From Bacillus sp. FJAT-29937 (lineage in GTDB: Bacteria > Bacillota > Bacilli > Bacillales > Cytobacillaceae): a stretch of 64,000 nt of DNA. The stretch spans positions 626,969 to 690,968 of the forward strand of contig NZ_LMAS01000001.1 in NCBI RefSeq assembly GCF_001509555.1, read 5' to 3'. Below are positions 27,095 to 38,059 of the stretch, piece after piece. Position 1 is the stretch's first letter, and every line of letters begins with the position of its first letter. Below the pieces are notes generated by a model. The model did not search any database. It had not been told where the DNA came from and saw only the letters and a list, made by a program, of their open reading frames with translations. The position numbers were made by a program, and so were the translations under genes.

Positions 27095-27436
27095 ATGTTA
27101 ACAAAAAAAATAATTTTCTTTGGAGTATTAGCTCTCGCTATCACTTTAAGTACTCCTTTTATCTTCGTCTCCTATTTCGAAACAAAACCAGTTCAATTAA
27201 GTCAGAATATATTATTCGGCGGTCCTTTTCCTTTCGCTGAACAACAGACTTCTCTGCCAGAAGCTGAGAGTGATTACCCTTTAGAATTAAAGTTTACCTC
27301 TCCTCTTGAGAAAGAAACAAATTTTAAGGTAACACCCTTCCTTTTTTCGTTTGTCTGTTTTTATCTATTTACCTTCTCTTTATACTACATCATTTCAAGA
27401 TTTTTCAGCGGACGCCAATTAAAAGAGCCTAAATAG
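27095..27436 (+). CDS. Hypothetical two-span membrane protein
   Basis: 113 residues with a hydrophobic N-terminal span (about 5-26), a polar extracellular region of about 50 residues and a second span (about 80-103). No family recognised. The ATG follows AATGAGGTGAAAAA. Own terminator downstream. Confidence 0.55.
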   Translation: MLTKKIIFFGVLALAITLSTPFIFVSYFETKPVQLSQNILFGGPFPFAEQQTSLPEAESDYPLELKFTSPLEKETNFKVTPFLFSFVCFYLFTFSLYYIISRFFSGRQLKEPK

Positions 27437-27449
27437 GGGCTCTTTTTCC
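27421..27449 (+). terminator. Terminator overlapping the end of the two-span membrane protein gene
   Basis: AAAAGAGCC pairs with GGCTCTTTT and continues into TTCC. The stop codon (27434-27436) is in the loop. Confidence 0.8.
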
Positions 27450-27460
27450 TTTCCCCTCAT

Positions 27461-27703
27461 TTAGGCTCCCATTAACGTCATTGTAAAATGAAAGGATCCA
27501 TATAAAGACAAGCTAAGCGCTGTAACAAAGAATGTTTTTTTGACTGATTTCACAATGTAATTTCCAATGATGATAGCTAAATAAAAAAATACGAAGAACA
27601 TCAGCACTTTAAAAATAAACTGATCGTACTTCGATAGCCACTCAATAAAGGTGTAGCCGCTCCATATAATTAGCTGCAGCAGCAATGCAGTATATACCTT
27701 CAT
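27461..27703 (-). CDS. Hypothetical small membrane protein
   Basis: 80 residues, almost entirely hydrophobic with about three spans, start MKVYTALLLQLIIWSGY. I do not recognise a family. The ribosome-binding site (GGTGGTGG) is weak; an upstream in-frame ATG at about 27733 is possible. Convergent with the preceding gene. Confidence 0.5.
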   Translation of the reverse strand: MKVYTALLLQLIIWSGYTFIEWLSKYDQFIFKVLMFFVFFYLAIIIGNYIVKSVKKTFFVTALSLSLYGSFHFTMTLMGA

Positions 27704-27947
27704 TTTTCCACCACCAGATTTGTTATTCATATCTCTTATTAGCAAATATTGATTGAGAGTCAACTTCCAAAGATATATGTCTAAGTAATATATGTTGAAC
27801 CTGCTCATCTTATTTTTCATTTCTGTAACATTTAGGTGACAAGTTATTAATATCCATTTTTTATGATAAAATACTTATGAATCTCTAATAATTAGATAAT
27901 TAAACTTAGGTAGAATATATGAAATAATGAAAAGGTGAGGAAAAGAT

Positions 27948-28337
27948 ATGAAAGTGTTTTCGTTTTTTTTCATAGCCTCTTTCTTGTTTATTACCTCATG
28001 CAACCATTTTAAACCTCAAGATGAGCTGATTCTCGATAAAAATAGCAAGCAAATTATATTCTTCTCGAATGAAAAGGATTATGAAGAGGAAGCCCCCTAC
28101 TATGATGCGATTATCGAGCTAAAGAAGCTGTTTCCCGATGAAATAAAAAATATGAAAATTATCTCTAGCAACAAAGCCAAACGATATTATGAAGCTTTTG
28201 ATGTCCAGAGCAGTCCTACTATATTAATCATTCATCAAGAAAAAGTACTCGTCAAAATTAAAGGTGATACTTCAGCCGAAGAAATAATCAAACCTCTGTC
28301 AGATGCCCTGAAAAGTGAATGGTCGACAAGCAATTAA
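27948..28337 (+). CDS. slp: Thioredoxin-like small lipoprotein (Slp-like)
   Basis: 129 residues. A signal peptide ends in a lipobox FITSC (Cys18). The mature part looks like a thioredoxin fold: QIIFFSNEKDY near residue 35, and a cis-Pro loop SSPTILII near 88, but no CxxC. It lies between speA and pdhD, where B. subtilis has slp (small peptidoglycan-associated lipoprotein); I assign by position and type. GGTGAGGAAAAGAT precedes the ATG. Confidence 0.62.
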   Translation: MKVFSFFFIASFLFITSCNHFKPQDELILDKNSKQIIFFSNEKDYEEEAPYYDAIIELKKLFPDEIKNMKIISSNKAKRYYEAFDVQSSPTILIIHQEKVLVKIKGDTSAEEIIKPLSDALKSEWSTSN

Positions 28338-28354
28338 TATATTCACTATACAAG

Positions 28355-28392
28355 GAAAAGTCCTATTCCAATTGGAATAGGACTTTTCTTTG
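28355..28392. terminator. Bidirectional terminator between slp-like gene and pdhD
   Basis: GAAAAGTCCTATTCC pairs perfectly with GGAATAGGACTTTTC around AATT; a 15-bp stem that also ends the pdh operon. Confidence 0.9.
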
Positions 28393-28396
28393 TATG

Positions 28397-29806
28397 TTAT
28401 TTAATAATATGAATCGGACTTCCTAGTGCAACTTCAGCAGCTTCCATTGTAATTTCGCCTAATGTCGGGTGAGCATGAATCGTCATTGCAAGATCTTCAG
28501 CTGTCATGCCTGCTTCAATAGCTAAGCCTAATTCAGCAATCATATCTGAAGCACTTGCTCCAGCGATTTGAGCACCAATCACTAAACCATCTTCTTTACG
28601 TGTGATCAGCTTTACAAAACCATCTGTTGCATCTAATGCAAGTGCACGGCCATTTGCCGCAAATGGGAATTTAGCAGCAATTACCTCGATCCCCTCTTCC
28701 TTAGCCTGCTGTTCAGTATAGCCTACTGAAGCAAGTTCCGGATCAGAGAAAACGACAGCAGGAATGCCTAAATAGTCAATTTCAGAGCTATGTCCAGCAA
28801 TGGCTTCTGCAGCAATCTTTCCTTCATATGAGGCTTTATGTGCTAATTGAGGACCTGGAACAACATCACCGATAGCATATATGTTACCGATATTCGTTCG
28901 GCATTGCTTATCGATTTCTATAACGCCACGGTCACTCATTTTGATGCCCGCTTGCTCTAAGCCTAATTCGTCAGTATTTGGACGTCTTCCTACCATGACG
29001 AAGAGATAATCAGCTTCAAGAGTTTTCTCTTCACCTTTAACCTCATACTTCACAGTGACGCCATTTTCGCTCTCTTCAACACCTTTTGCAAGTGCTTTCG
29101 TGACGATTTCGGCGCCTTTTTTCTTAAGATTACGCTTTACAAGTGCCGTCATTTGCTTTTCAAAACCAAGAAGGATATCATCTGCGCCTTCAAGAATTGT
29201 TACCTGTGTTCCGAAATTCGCATAAGCTCCTCCTAGTTCAAGTCCAATTACCCCGCCGCCAATGACAACGATTTTCTCAGGAATTTCTTGAAGCGAAAGT
29301 GCCCCTGTAGAGTCAAGAACCCGTTTTGAATATTTAAAGGTTGGAAGCTCAATTGGACGCGAACCTGTTGCAATGATTGCATGTTTAAACGTATACGTTT
29401 GCGCTGAGTTTTCATCCATAACACGAAGTGTGTTGGCATCAACAAAATATGCCTCGCCGCGTACTATATCAATTTTATTACCTTTTAAAAGACCTTCTAC
29501 ACCGCCAGTAAGTTTTTTCACTACGCCGGCTTTAAATTCCTGTACCTTTGTAAAATCAACAGTTACATTCTCAGCTGTAATCCCAATTGAATCAGAATGC
29601 TTAGCTGTTTCATAACGGTGTCCAGCAGCTATTAAAGCTTTAGATGGAATACATCCAACATTTAAGCAAACACCGCCTAAATTTGCTTTTTCAACGATAG
29701 TCACTTTTTGGCCAAGCTGTGCTGCACGAATAGCAGCGACATACCCGCCAGGTCCTGAGCCAATGACAATTGTATCTGTTTCGATTGGGAAATCTCCTAC
29801 TACCAT
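28397..29806 (-). CDS. pdhD: Dihydrolipoyl dehydrogenase (PDH E3)
   Basis: 469-residue FAD flavoprotein that reoxidises lipoyl groups with NAD+. N-terminal [10 protein letters not shown] binds FAD, the redox disulfide is CLNVGC, a second dinucleotide fold has [12 protein letters not shown], and the C-terminal HAHPTLGE holds the catalytic His. It is the last gene of the pdhABCD operon and may also serve other 2-oxoacid complexes. Confidence 0.96.
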   Translation of the reverse strand: MVVGDFPIETDTIVIGSGPGGYVAAIRAAQLGQKVTIVEKANLGGVCLNVGCIPSKALIAAGHRYETAKHSDSIGITAENVTVDFTKVQEFKAGVVKKLTGGVEGLLKGNKIDIVRGEAYFVDANTLRVMDENSAQTYTFKHAIIATGSRPIELPTFKYSKRVLDSTGALSLQEIPEKIVVIGGGVIGLELGGAYANFGTQVTILEGADDILLGFEKQMTALVKRNLKKKGAEIVTKALAKGVEESENGVTVKYEVKGEEKTLEADYLFVMVGRRPNTDELGLEQAGIKMSDRGVIEIDKQCRTNIGNIYAIGDVVPGPQLAHKASYEGKIAAEAIAGHSSEIDYLGIPAVVFSDPELASVGYTEQQAKEEGIEVIAAKFPFAANGRALALDATDGFVKLITRKEDGLVIGAQIAGASASDMIAELGLAIEAGMTAEDLAMTIHAHPTLGEITMEAAEVALGSPIHIIK

Positions 29807-29811
29807 ATTCT

Positions 29812-31110
29812 TTAAGCCTCCATTAACAATAGTTCTGGATCATTTAATAAACGTTTAATATGATTTAATGCGTTTTGCGCTGTTGCTCCATCAATGATGC
29901 GGTGGTCAAAGCTTAATGATAATGTTAGGACAGGTGCTGCAACAATCTCGCCATCTTTCACGATTGCCTTTTCTGAAATACGGCCAATGCCCAAAATAGC
30001 GACTTCAGGGTGATTGATGACAGGAGTAAACCATTGTCCGCCTGCTGAACCAATATTTGTGATTGTGCAGGAAGCTCCCTTCATTTCCTCTGAAGATAAT
30101 TTGCCATCACGCGCTTTCGCAGCAAGCTCGCTAATTTCATTTGAAATAGTAAACATAGATTTACGGTCAGCATCTTTGACAACAGGTACTAAAAGACCCT
30201 TTTCTGTGTCTGCTGCAATTCCAATATTGTAATAATGCTTTTGAATAATTTCTTGTGCGGCGTCATCAATTGATGTATTCAATACTGGGTATTCACGCAA
30301 CGCACTTGTTAATGCCTTCACTACATATGGAAGGAAAGTTAATTTAATTCCTTTATTTGCAGCAACTTCTTTGAACTTTTTACGATGAGCTACAAGCTTA
30401 GTCACTTCAATTTCATCCATTAAAGTAACATGTGGAGCCGTTTGCTTTGAGTTAACCATCGCTTTTGCAATGGCTTTACGGATGCCGCTCATTTTCTCGC
30501 GTGTTTCAGGGTATTGCCCTTGTGGAATAACCTTTTGAACTGGAGCAGCTGCCGCTTCTTCAGGTGCTGCAGTCGTTTCTTGCGTGTGAGCCTCAGGTTG
30601 TTGGACTTGAACTCCGCCGCTTAAGAACGAATCAATGTCGGTTTTTAAGATCCGGCCATTATTCCCGCTTCCCGCTACTTGCTGGATATCAACACCTTTA
30701 TCACGAGCATATTTTCGAACGGAAGGCATGGCGATTATTCGGCGGTCAGGTTTGGCATCAGTTTGAGTTTCGGCTTGAGTTGCTTCAGCTTCATCCTTTT
30801 TCTCAGGAGCTTGTTCTGCTGGCTTGTCTTCTTCTTGGTGCTCATCGCCTTTGAATTTTAAATTCTCATATCCAGGAGCATCAAATGTAATAAGGACTTG
30901 GCCAACAGTTGCAACAGTTCCTTCCCCGACAAGAATTTCTTCAACCGTTCCTTTAACAGGTGAAGGAATTTCTACAACTGCTTTATCATTCTGAACTTCG
31001 CATAATACATCATCTTCTTGTACTCTATCGCCTGCTTTAACGAACCACTTCACAATTTCCCCTTCGTGGATCCCTTCACCAATGTCAGGCAATTTAAATT
31101 GAAATGACAT
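29812..31110 (-). CDS. pdhC: Dihydrolipoamide acetyltransferase (PDH E2)
   Basis: 432 residues. One lipoyl domain (1-80; lipoyl Lys in QNDKAVVEI), an Ala/Glu/Gln linker, an E3-binding domain (about 125-165, [14 protein letters not shown]), a second linker, and a catalytic CAT domain ending with [10 protein letters not shown]. It transfers acetyl to CoA and forms the core of the complex. AGGAGG precedes the ATG; five bases separate it from pdhD. Confidence 0.96.
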   Translation of the reverse strand: MSFQFKLPDIGEGIHEGEIVKWFVKAGDRVQEDDVLCEVQNDKAVVEIPSPVKGTVEEILVGEGTVATVGQVLITFDAPGYENLKFKGDEHQEEDKPAEQAPEKKDEAEATQAETQTDAKPDRRIIAMPSVRKYARDKGVDIQQVAGSGNNGRILKTDIDSFLSGGVQVQQPEAHTQETTAAPEEAAAAPVQKVIPQGQYPETREKMSGIRKAIAKAMVNSKQTAPHVTLMDEIEVTKLVAHRKKFKEVAANKGIKLTFLPYVVKALTSALREYPVLNTSIDDAAQEIIQKHYYNIGIAADTEKGLLVPVVKDADRKSMFTISNEISELAAKARDGKLSSEEMKGASCTITNIGSAGGQWFTPVINHPEVAILGIGRISEKAIVKDGEIVAAPVLTLSLSFDHRIIDGATAQNALNHIKRLLNDPELLLMEA

Positions 31111-31165
31111 TTAGAATCATCCTCCTACACTAACAATATAAGGAAGGACAGATGCTGGAAAGAAG

Positions 31166-31191
31166 AAAATCGGCATATGTACCGATTTTCT
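31166..31191 (-). promoter_or_regulatory. Hairpin between pdhB and pdhC
   Basis: GAAAATCGG pairs with CCGATTTTC around CATATGTA in the 125-bp pdhB-pdhC gap. On the coding strand it ends in TTCTTTCC, not a strong T-run, so it may be a leaky attenuator or a processing/stability element separating E1 from E2/E3. Confidence 0.5.
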
Positions 31192-31235
31192 GTTCCTCCA
31201 TTCTCCCCTTCGAAAGAACGCAATTACCTGCTTTT

Positions 31236-32213
31236 TTAGAAAGTTAAAACCTTCTTACCAGTTTCAATAATATCCTTATAGTTTGGAAGCCAAACTGTTT
31301 CAGCCTGCGGGAATGCAAAAACCGTATCCGGTGCTGCTACGCGAAGGACAGGAGCTTCAAGGCTTAAGATTGCACGGTCATTAATTTCTGCTACAACATT
31401 AGCTGCAATTCCAGCCTGTTTTTGAGCCTCTTGAACGACAATCGCACGTCCTGTTTTTTCAACAGAAGCAATGATCGTTTCAATATCAATTGGTGATACT
31501 GTACGTAAATCGATTACCTCTGCAGAATAGCCTTCTTTCTCCAATTCCTCTGCAGCCTTTAATGCTTCATGCACCATTGCTCCGTAAGTAATGATCGACA
31601 AGTCTTTTCCTTCACGCTTCACTTCAGCTTTACCTAATGGAATTGTGTACTCTTCCTCAGGTACTTCTTGACGGAAAGAACGATATAATTTCATATGCTC
31701 AAGGAAAATGACCGGGTCATTATCACGGATGGCAGAAATTAAAAGTCCTTTTGCATCATAAGGTGTTGATGGAATGACAACCTTTACCCCAGGCTGTTGA
31801 GCCATTAAACCTTCCAAGCTGTCAGCATGCATTTCTGGAGTATGTACGCCCCCTCCAAAAGGTGAACGAATGGTCACAGGCGCATTATATCTGCCGCCAG
31901 AACGATAGCGCATACGTGCCAGCTGTCCAGAAATAGAATCCATCACTTCATATACGAATCCGAAAAATTGAATCTCAGGTACTGGACGGAAGCCTTGTAA
32001 GCTAAGACCAACCGCAAGGCCGCCGATTCCAGATTCAGCTAGAGGTGTATCAAATACACGCTCTTCGCCGAATTCATTTTGAAGGCCTTCAGTAGCACGG
32101 AACACGCCGCCGTTTACGCCCACATCTTCCCCGAATACTAAAACATTCGGATCATTTCGCAATTCTGTGCGTAAGGCATCAGTAATTGCCTGAATCATTG
32201 TCATTTGCGCCAT
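31236..32213 (-). CDS. pdhB: Pyruvate dehydrogenase E1 beta subunit
   Basis: 325 residues, transketolase-like pyrimidine-binding and C-terminal domains. [14 protein letters not shown] and [11 protein letters not shown] are family marks. With PdhA it decarboxylates pyruvate and acetylates E2. Its AAAGGAG site lies within the end of pdhA, three bases separate the two genes. Confidence 0.96.
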   Translation of the reverse strand: MAQMTMIQAITDALRTELRNDPNVLVFGEDVGVNGGVFRATEGLQNEFGEERVFDTPLAESGIGGLAVGLSLQGFRPVPEIQFFGFVYEVMDSISGQLARMRYRSGGRYNAPVTIRSPFGGGVHTPEMHADSLEGLMAQQPGVKVVIPSTPYDAKGLLISAIRDNDPVIFLEHMKLYRSFRQEVPEEEYTIPLGKAEVKREGKDLSIITYGAMVHEALKAAEELEKEGYSAEVIDLRTVSPIDIETIIASVEKTGRAIVVQEAQKQAGIAANVVAEINDRAILSLEAPVLRVAAPDTVFAFPQAETVWLPNYKDIIETGKKVLTF

Positions 32214-32216
32214 GGC

Positions 32217-33807
<1,591 letters not shown>

Positions 33808-33812
<5 letters not shown>

Positions 33813-33846
33813 ACCAAGGGCAGCATAGGTAAATGCTGCCCTTGGT
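33808..33846 (-). terminator. Terminator of ykyA
   Basis: ACCAAGGGCAGCAT pairs with ATGCTGCCCTTGGT (14-bp perfect stem), followed on the minus strand by TTTTTTTT, directly after the stop. Confidence 0.92.
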
Positions 33847-34517
33847 CATTTTTCCGTCATTTTAACGTCTAGTCCGGATTCTTTATAGAAGGATAATTTT
33901 AAGTCATTATATTGCTTTGTTTTTTCATTAAAAGTTTTATTAGCGTCAATTATTTTTCCATATGCTTCATTAATTTTATTAATTTGTTCCTCAAGCTCGG
34001 TTAATTGAAGATTTTCTTTTTTAAACATAGTATAAAGTTCTTTATCCAATTGAATTGCTAAAGAGTAATGTTGAAATATTTCTTCATGAATAGAATATCT
34101 TTCCATCATACAATCAAATAAATCTTTTGATAATCTCTTTAGCTCAGGATCTTCCATTTCTTCAATCAGTGGTTCTATCGACTTAAACTCTTTTGCTGAG
34201 GCTTGTATGCTCTCCTCTTCCTTGGCCATATGCTCTTTTCGCTGATCAACAATTTGGGCAGCTTCATCAGACAATTTAGAAACCTCTTCAAATTCCTTCA
34301 TTCCTATTGAAATTATCTTATCGTAAATTTCCTTTTCTTTCCTCTCTAATTCAACTAATGGATCTTGCTGCTGTTCAAATAATTTTTCAGATGCAACAAC
34401 TTTTTCTAATACTACATATATTTGTTCAACAGGTGAACTAGAATTCACACAACCAGAAATAATCATAACCGTACTTAAACAAATGATTATCAGGCATCTC
34501 TTTAAAGATACCGACAC
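33846..34517 (-). CDS. ykyA: YkyA family putative cell-wall-binding lipoprotein
   Basis: 223 residues. Signal peptide with lipobox ISGC (Cys near 23); the rest is a long, charged, helical region with coiled-coil character. It matches YkyA, which lies upstream of pdhA in B. subtilis. Function unknown. GTG start behind AAGGGGGG. Confidence 0.82.
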   Translation of the reverse strand: MSVSLKRCLIIICLSTVMIISGCVNSSSPVEQIYVVLEKVVASEKLFEQQQDPLVELERKEKEIYDKIISIGMKEFEEVSKLSDEAAQIVDQRKEHMAKEEESIQASAKEFKSIEPLIEEMEDPELKRLSKDLFDCMMERYSIHEEIFQHYSLAIQLDKELYTMFKKENLQLTELEEQINKINEAYGKIIDANKTFNEKTKQYNDLKLSFYKESGLDVKMTEK

Positions 34518-34644
34518 GGCTATCCCCCCTTAACCAACAATTTAACTATACCTGCAGCCTCATTATTTTTCAATATTCGAATAGCTTGTCCATTAATAAT
34601 CCTATTCCAAATACTTTTCATTTATGACATAGGCATTGGCCTTC

Positions 34645-34672
34645 ACCAACAAAATACTCCTAACATAGGCTA
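34645..34672 (+). promoter_or_regulatory. Candidate sigma-K (late mother-cell) promoter of the YjcZ gene
   Basis: AC at 34645-34646, 17 bases, then CATAGGCTA at 34664-34672, which fits the SigK -10 form CATANNNTA. The start would be near 34680, 55 bases before the ATG. It fits the spore-protein family of the gene. Confidence 0.45.
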
Positions 34673-34735
34673 TATTAATCGTCCTATACAAAAATGATAC
34701 GTAGGCGATAAACTACTTTAGGGAGGTTATCCTTC

Positions 34736-34888
34736 ATGTTTGGTTATGGCGGATACGGTTATGGCGGATATGGTTTTGGCTGCGGCTATCCAGGAGCTGT
34801 TGGCGGTATAGGATTCGGCGGAGGCTTCGCGCTGATTGTTGTGCTTTTCATTCTTCTTATCATCGTTGGCTGCGTTTGCTTTTGTTAA
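34736..34888 (+). CDS. YjcZ-family sporulation small protein
   Basis: 50 residues: a Gly/Tyr-rich N-terminal half (MFGYGGYGYGGYGFG), then GGFALIVVLFILLIIVG, a single membrane span, ending in CVCFC. This is the hallmark of the YjcZ/SscA family of small spore proteins. GGGAGG precedes the ATG. It is missed by size-limited gene callers. Confidence 0.85.
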   Translation: MFGYGGYGYGGYGFGCGYPGAVGGIGFGGGFALIVVLFILLIIVGCVCFC

Positions 34889-34896
34889 TATTGTAG

Positions 34897-34928
34897 GAGA
34901 AGGTGCATAAATGTACCTTCTCTTTTTA
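34897..34928 (+). terminator. Terminator of the YjcZ-family gene
   Basis: GAGAAGGT pairs with ACCTTCTC, followed by TTTTTATT. Confidence 0.85.
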
Positions 34929-35010
34929 TTAACATTTTCCTTTCATTTTGATAGACTAAATAAAGTAATTAAAAATCGCTGATTGATCTTATGCTAGAGG
35001 AGTGAATGAC

Positions 35011-35565
35011 ATGTTAACGATGAGGGATATTATTCGTGATGGACACCCAACATTAAGAAAAGTTGCAGAAGAAGTTCCGCTTCCACCAACAGACGAGGAT
35101 AAGCAAATATTACAAAGCCTTTTAGAATATGTAATCAATAGTCAAAACCCTGAGATTGCTGAAAAATACGGGCTCCGTGCTGGCATCGGGCTGGCTGCCC
35201 CTCAAATTAATATTTCAAAAAGAATGATTGCTGTCCATCTGAAGGATGAAAAAGGAACCATACATAGCTATGCGTTGTTTAATCCAAAAATCAAAAGCCA
35301 TTCTGTTGAAAAAGCTTACTTAACAACAGGGGAAGGCTGTTTATCAGTTGATGAATCAATTCCTGGGTATGTTCCAAGATATGCAAGAATAACTGTTCAA
35401 GGAACTACAATCGATGGAAACGACGTCAAGTTAAGGCTAAAAGGGATGTTAGCTATCGTGTTTCAGCACGAAATTGATCATCTGAACGGAATTATGTTTT
35501 ATGATCATATAAATAATGAAGATCCTTTAAAACCTATTGAAGGTGCTGTCCTAGTCGAAAGATAG
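35011..35565 (+). CDS. def: Peptide deformylase
   Basis: 184 residues, type II Gram-positive deformylase that removes N-formyl from new proteins. All three metal motifs are present: [14 protein letters not shown] and HEIDH. The ATG at 35011 follows AGAGGAGTGAATGAC. Its location beside ykrA/ykyA matches B. subtilis defB (ykrB). Confidence 0.95.
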   Translation: MLTMRDIIRDGHPTLRKVAEEVPLPPTDEDKQILQSLLEYVINSQNPEIAEKYGLRAGIGLAAPQINISKRMIAVHLKDEKGTIHSYALFNPKIKSHSVEKAYLTTGEGCLSVDESIPGYVPRYARITVQGTTIDGNDVKLRLKGMLAIVFQHEIDHLNGIMFYDHINNEDPLKPIEGAVLVER

Positions 35566-35599
35566 CAGCTTCAGCTAATGGAACATATTGCGACAAAGG

Positions 35600-35636
35600 A
35601 AAAGACCGAACATTTGGCGTTCAGTCTTTTTCTCTA
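35600..35636. terminator. Bidirectional terminator between def and ykrA
   Basis: AAAAGACcGAAC pairs with GTTCaGTCTTTT (35600-35611 with 35619-35630) with A/T runs at both sides. Confidence 0.8.
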
Positions 35637-35641
35637 GTCCT

Positions 35642-36412
35642 CTAAATTAATCCTACGCTTTTCAAGCCGTCCCAGATGCCGTTGTTGTTTGCTGAAGTTG
35701 TTGTTACATCGGCAGCAAGCTTAACTTCGTCTAATGCATTGCCCATTGCAATTCCGGTTCCAACTGTTTTCAGCATTTCGATATCATTTAATCCATCCCC
35801 AAAAGCATATACATTCTTCATTTCTATGCCTAGGCGCTTAATCATTAGCTTTATACCCTCTGCTTTAGAGCCTCCTGCCGGCAGCACATCCGTTGAAAAT
35901 TGATGCCAGCGGACAAAACGGAAATTAGGAAATTCACTTTCATAGGCTGCATCCTCATTTTCTTCCATAAATACTAATGCCTGATAGACTTCTTTCTTTT
36001 TATAAAACTCAATATCTTTTTCCGGATACGGAAATCTTAAACTCCCTATACTTTCTTCAATGAAATGGTTATCAAGTTCTGTGGATTTCATTTCTTTTTC
36101 ATCTAGAAAAACAAGAGGATGCCCTCTCTCCTTTGAGTAGTTGACTAACCTTTCAATTTCAGCTGTTGGCAGCTCATTTTTAAATATGATGTCATTTTCA
36201 AAAACAACATATTGTCCATTAAAACTGACAAAGGAATCGATATCCAGCTCTTTGCAAAGCCTGTCAAACATAAATGGCGCACGCCCTGTTGCAATCGCAA
36301 CAAAAACGCCGTTCTCCTTTAAATGTTTAAGAGCTTGTTTTGTTGACTGTTGCATTTGTTTATCACTGTCCAACAGCGTTCCATCTATATCAAAGAATAC
36401 TATTTTTTTCAA
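35642..36412 (-). CDS. ykrA: HAD-superfamily phosphatase, Cof type
   Basis: 256 residues. Motif I DIDGTLLDSD, motif II ATGR, C-terminal Lys and motif IV FGDGLNDIEML place it in the Cof (IIB) class, which acts on sugar phosphates, pyridoxal phosphate and similar small phosphates. Substrate not identifiable. TTG start behind AAGGGAAAG. Matches ykrA by position. Confidence 0.86.
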   Translation of the reverse strand: MKKIVFFDIDGTLLDSDKQMQQSTKQALKHLKENGVFVAIATGRAPFMFDRLCKELDIDSFVSFNGQYVVFENDIIFKNELPTAEIERLVNYSKERGHPLVFLDEKEMKSTELDNHFIEESIGSLRFPYPEKDIEFYKKKEVYQALVFMEENEDAAYESEFPNFRFVRWHQFSTDVLPAGGSKAEGIKLMIKRLGIEMKNVYAFGDGLNDIEMLKTVGTGIAMGNALDEVKLAADVTTTSANNNGIWDGLKSVGLI

Positions 36413-36438
36413 TTAAAATTCTTTCCCTTCTAAACATA

Positions 36439-37341
36439 CTAAGCTGCAGCTTTACCTCGTTTTCGTTTTTCTTTATTAGAAGTGATATACACACCAAGAA
36501 AAATGATAAGCAAGCCTACAATCATTGAAAAATGAATACTTTCTCCCAATATGAAAGCTCCCCACAATATGGCCGATCCTGGCACTAGATAGGTTACTAA
36601 GGAGGCAAATTCCGGACCTCCCTTTTTAATTAAATAATAATATATGAGGTAGGCAACCCCCGAGCCTAATGAACCTAACCCGAGCAGTGAGAAAATAACA
36701 TGCCATTCCGCAAAGGCAACGATGGATTCCGGCGATGAAACTAACATAACGAAAAAGCTTATCAATGAAGCAAAAAAGAGGGTAAATAACGATATATGCA
36801 AAGTCGAGACTTGCCCTAAATATTTCTTTGTCAGCTGTGTGCCTGCACCATAACAAATAGTCGCACCTAATAAAAACAGGATTCCCGAGAAATGACCAGA
36901 AAGAAAATCCCCAGACTTTAGATCAGAAATGACAAATATTCCAATAAAACCCAGACCAATACCGATCCATTGATTTTTTCTCAAAACGGTTGAGAAAAAT
37001 AGTGTGCCGATAAGAAGTGTCCAAATAGGTGTTGTGGCATTAATAATGGAAGCTAAACTTGACGAGATTTTCGTCTGACCCATAGATATAAGCAGCCATG
37101 GCAATGCATTATTTAATATTCCAACTAAAAAAAGCTTTTTTAACGGAAGATCTTTGTAATGGATTTTTTCACGTTTTACTAACGTGAAAATAGCCAGCAT
37201 TAAAAAACCAAAAAGGCATCTGCCAAAAACAACCCCAGCAGGTCCCAAATCCTCCAGCAATAGTGTAACAAATAAAAATGATGTTCCCCAAATAATGCTT
37301 AAAATTGCTAATGCACTGTATAGTTTCCCCATTTTCCTCAT
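36439..37341 (-). CDS. EamA/DMT-family transporter
   Basis: 300 residues with ten membrane spans in two EamA repeats (LSIIWGTSFLFVTLLLE near the N terminus, TICYGAGTQLTKKYLG in the middle). Probably exports a small metabolite such as an amino acid; substrate unknown. Either of two ATGs three codons apart could be the start. Convergent neighbours suggest it is alone. Confidence 0.8.
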   Translation of the reverse strand: MRKMGKLYSALAILSIIWGTSFLFVTLLLEDLGPAGVVFGRCLFGFLMLAIFTLVKREKIHYKDLPLKKLFLVGILNNALPWLLISMGQTKISSSLASIINATTPIWTLLIGTLFFSTVLRKNQWIGIGLGFIGIFVISDLKSGDFLSGHFSGILFLLGATICYGAGTQLTKKYLGQVSTLHISLFTLFFASLISFFVMLVSSPESIVAFAEWHVIFSLLGLGSLGSGVAYLIYYYLIKKGGPEFASLVTYLVPGSAILWGAFILGESIHFSMIVGLLIIFLGVYITSNKEKRKRGKAAA

Positions 37342-37592
37342 CCTTACCTCAAAACTAATTTACAATAAATTTCGATTTGCGTAATAAAACACTAAACCCG
37401 TTTTTCAAAATTGTCAATCAAGGAGTTTCACTAAAGAAATGTTCAAATATTCATGAGCTATCCAAAATTACCCATGAGAGATAAGCTGTTTTTGACATAT
37501 AATAAATTAATACTAAATCTTTTTAATACATCTTTGATTACTTTACTTTGGACAAGGATAGTTTAAAATAGAAAGTAAGGAGTTGATCCACA

Positions 37593-37667
37593 ATGTTAAG
37601 GAAGCTAAGAAAAAAGCTTTTAAAACAGTGGAGAGATATGCTGCGGAAGAAAACTAATATTGCTTAA
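37593..37667 (+). CDS. Possible 24-residue cationic peptide
   Basis: ATG at 37593 preceded by AAGGAG, ending at TAA and followed ten bases later by a strong hairpin. The peptide starts MLRKLRKKLLKQWRDML and has ten Lys/Arg against one Asp. The pattern suggests an amphipathic helix. No homolog is identified; translation is unproven. Confidence 0.4.
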   Translation: MLRKLRKKLLKQWRDMLRKKTNIA

Positions 37668-37677
37668 AATCCCTTTT

Positions 37678-37710
37678 GAGCCCTTCAATCTTGCGAAGGG
37701 CTCGTTCCTT
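37678..37710 (+). terminator. Hairpin after the 24-residue ORF
   Basis: GAGCCCTTC pairs with GAAGGGCTC around AATCTTGC; followed by GTTCCTTAT, a weak T-run. Confidence 0.65.
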
Positions 37711-37843
37711 ATCGTAATATGGGTATCTATATTATAAAAAAACATTTACATATAAATTAATTCTTAAATAAGAAAAAACATGTAATTCATGTTAATTTTT
37801 ATATATAATAGAAAAAGTTATTCGGATGAAGGAGAGAATTCAA

Positions 37844-38056
37844 ATGATATTTAAGGTTTATTATCAAGAATCAAAAAATGAGGTACCTGTTCGTGAAAAA
37901 ACGCAAATTATTTATGTTGAAGGAGAAGCTGAAAGAGATATTCGCCTTAAATTAGCAGATAAACCTTACAACATTGAGTTCATCACTGTATTAGAGGGAC
38001 ATTTTTTAGAATTTGAAAAACAAAGTGAAGACTTTAAAGTATTGGAGATAGAATAA
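37844..38056 (+). CDS. rpoY: RNA polymerase epsilon subunit
   Basis: 70 residues, [33 protein letters not shown]: clear RpoY/YkzG (DUF1447). It binds near the polymerase secondary channel in Firmicutes. The ATG at 37844 follows AAGGAGAGAATTCAA. Four bases upstream of rnjA, so the two are cotranscribed. Confidence 0.92.
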   Translation: MIFKVYYQESKNEVPVREKTQIIYVEGEAERDIRLKLADKPYNIEFITVLEGHFLEFEKQSEDFKVLEIE

Positions 38057-38059
38057 ATT

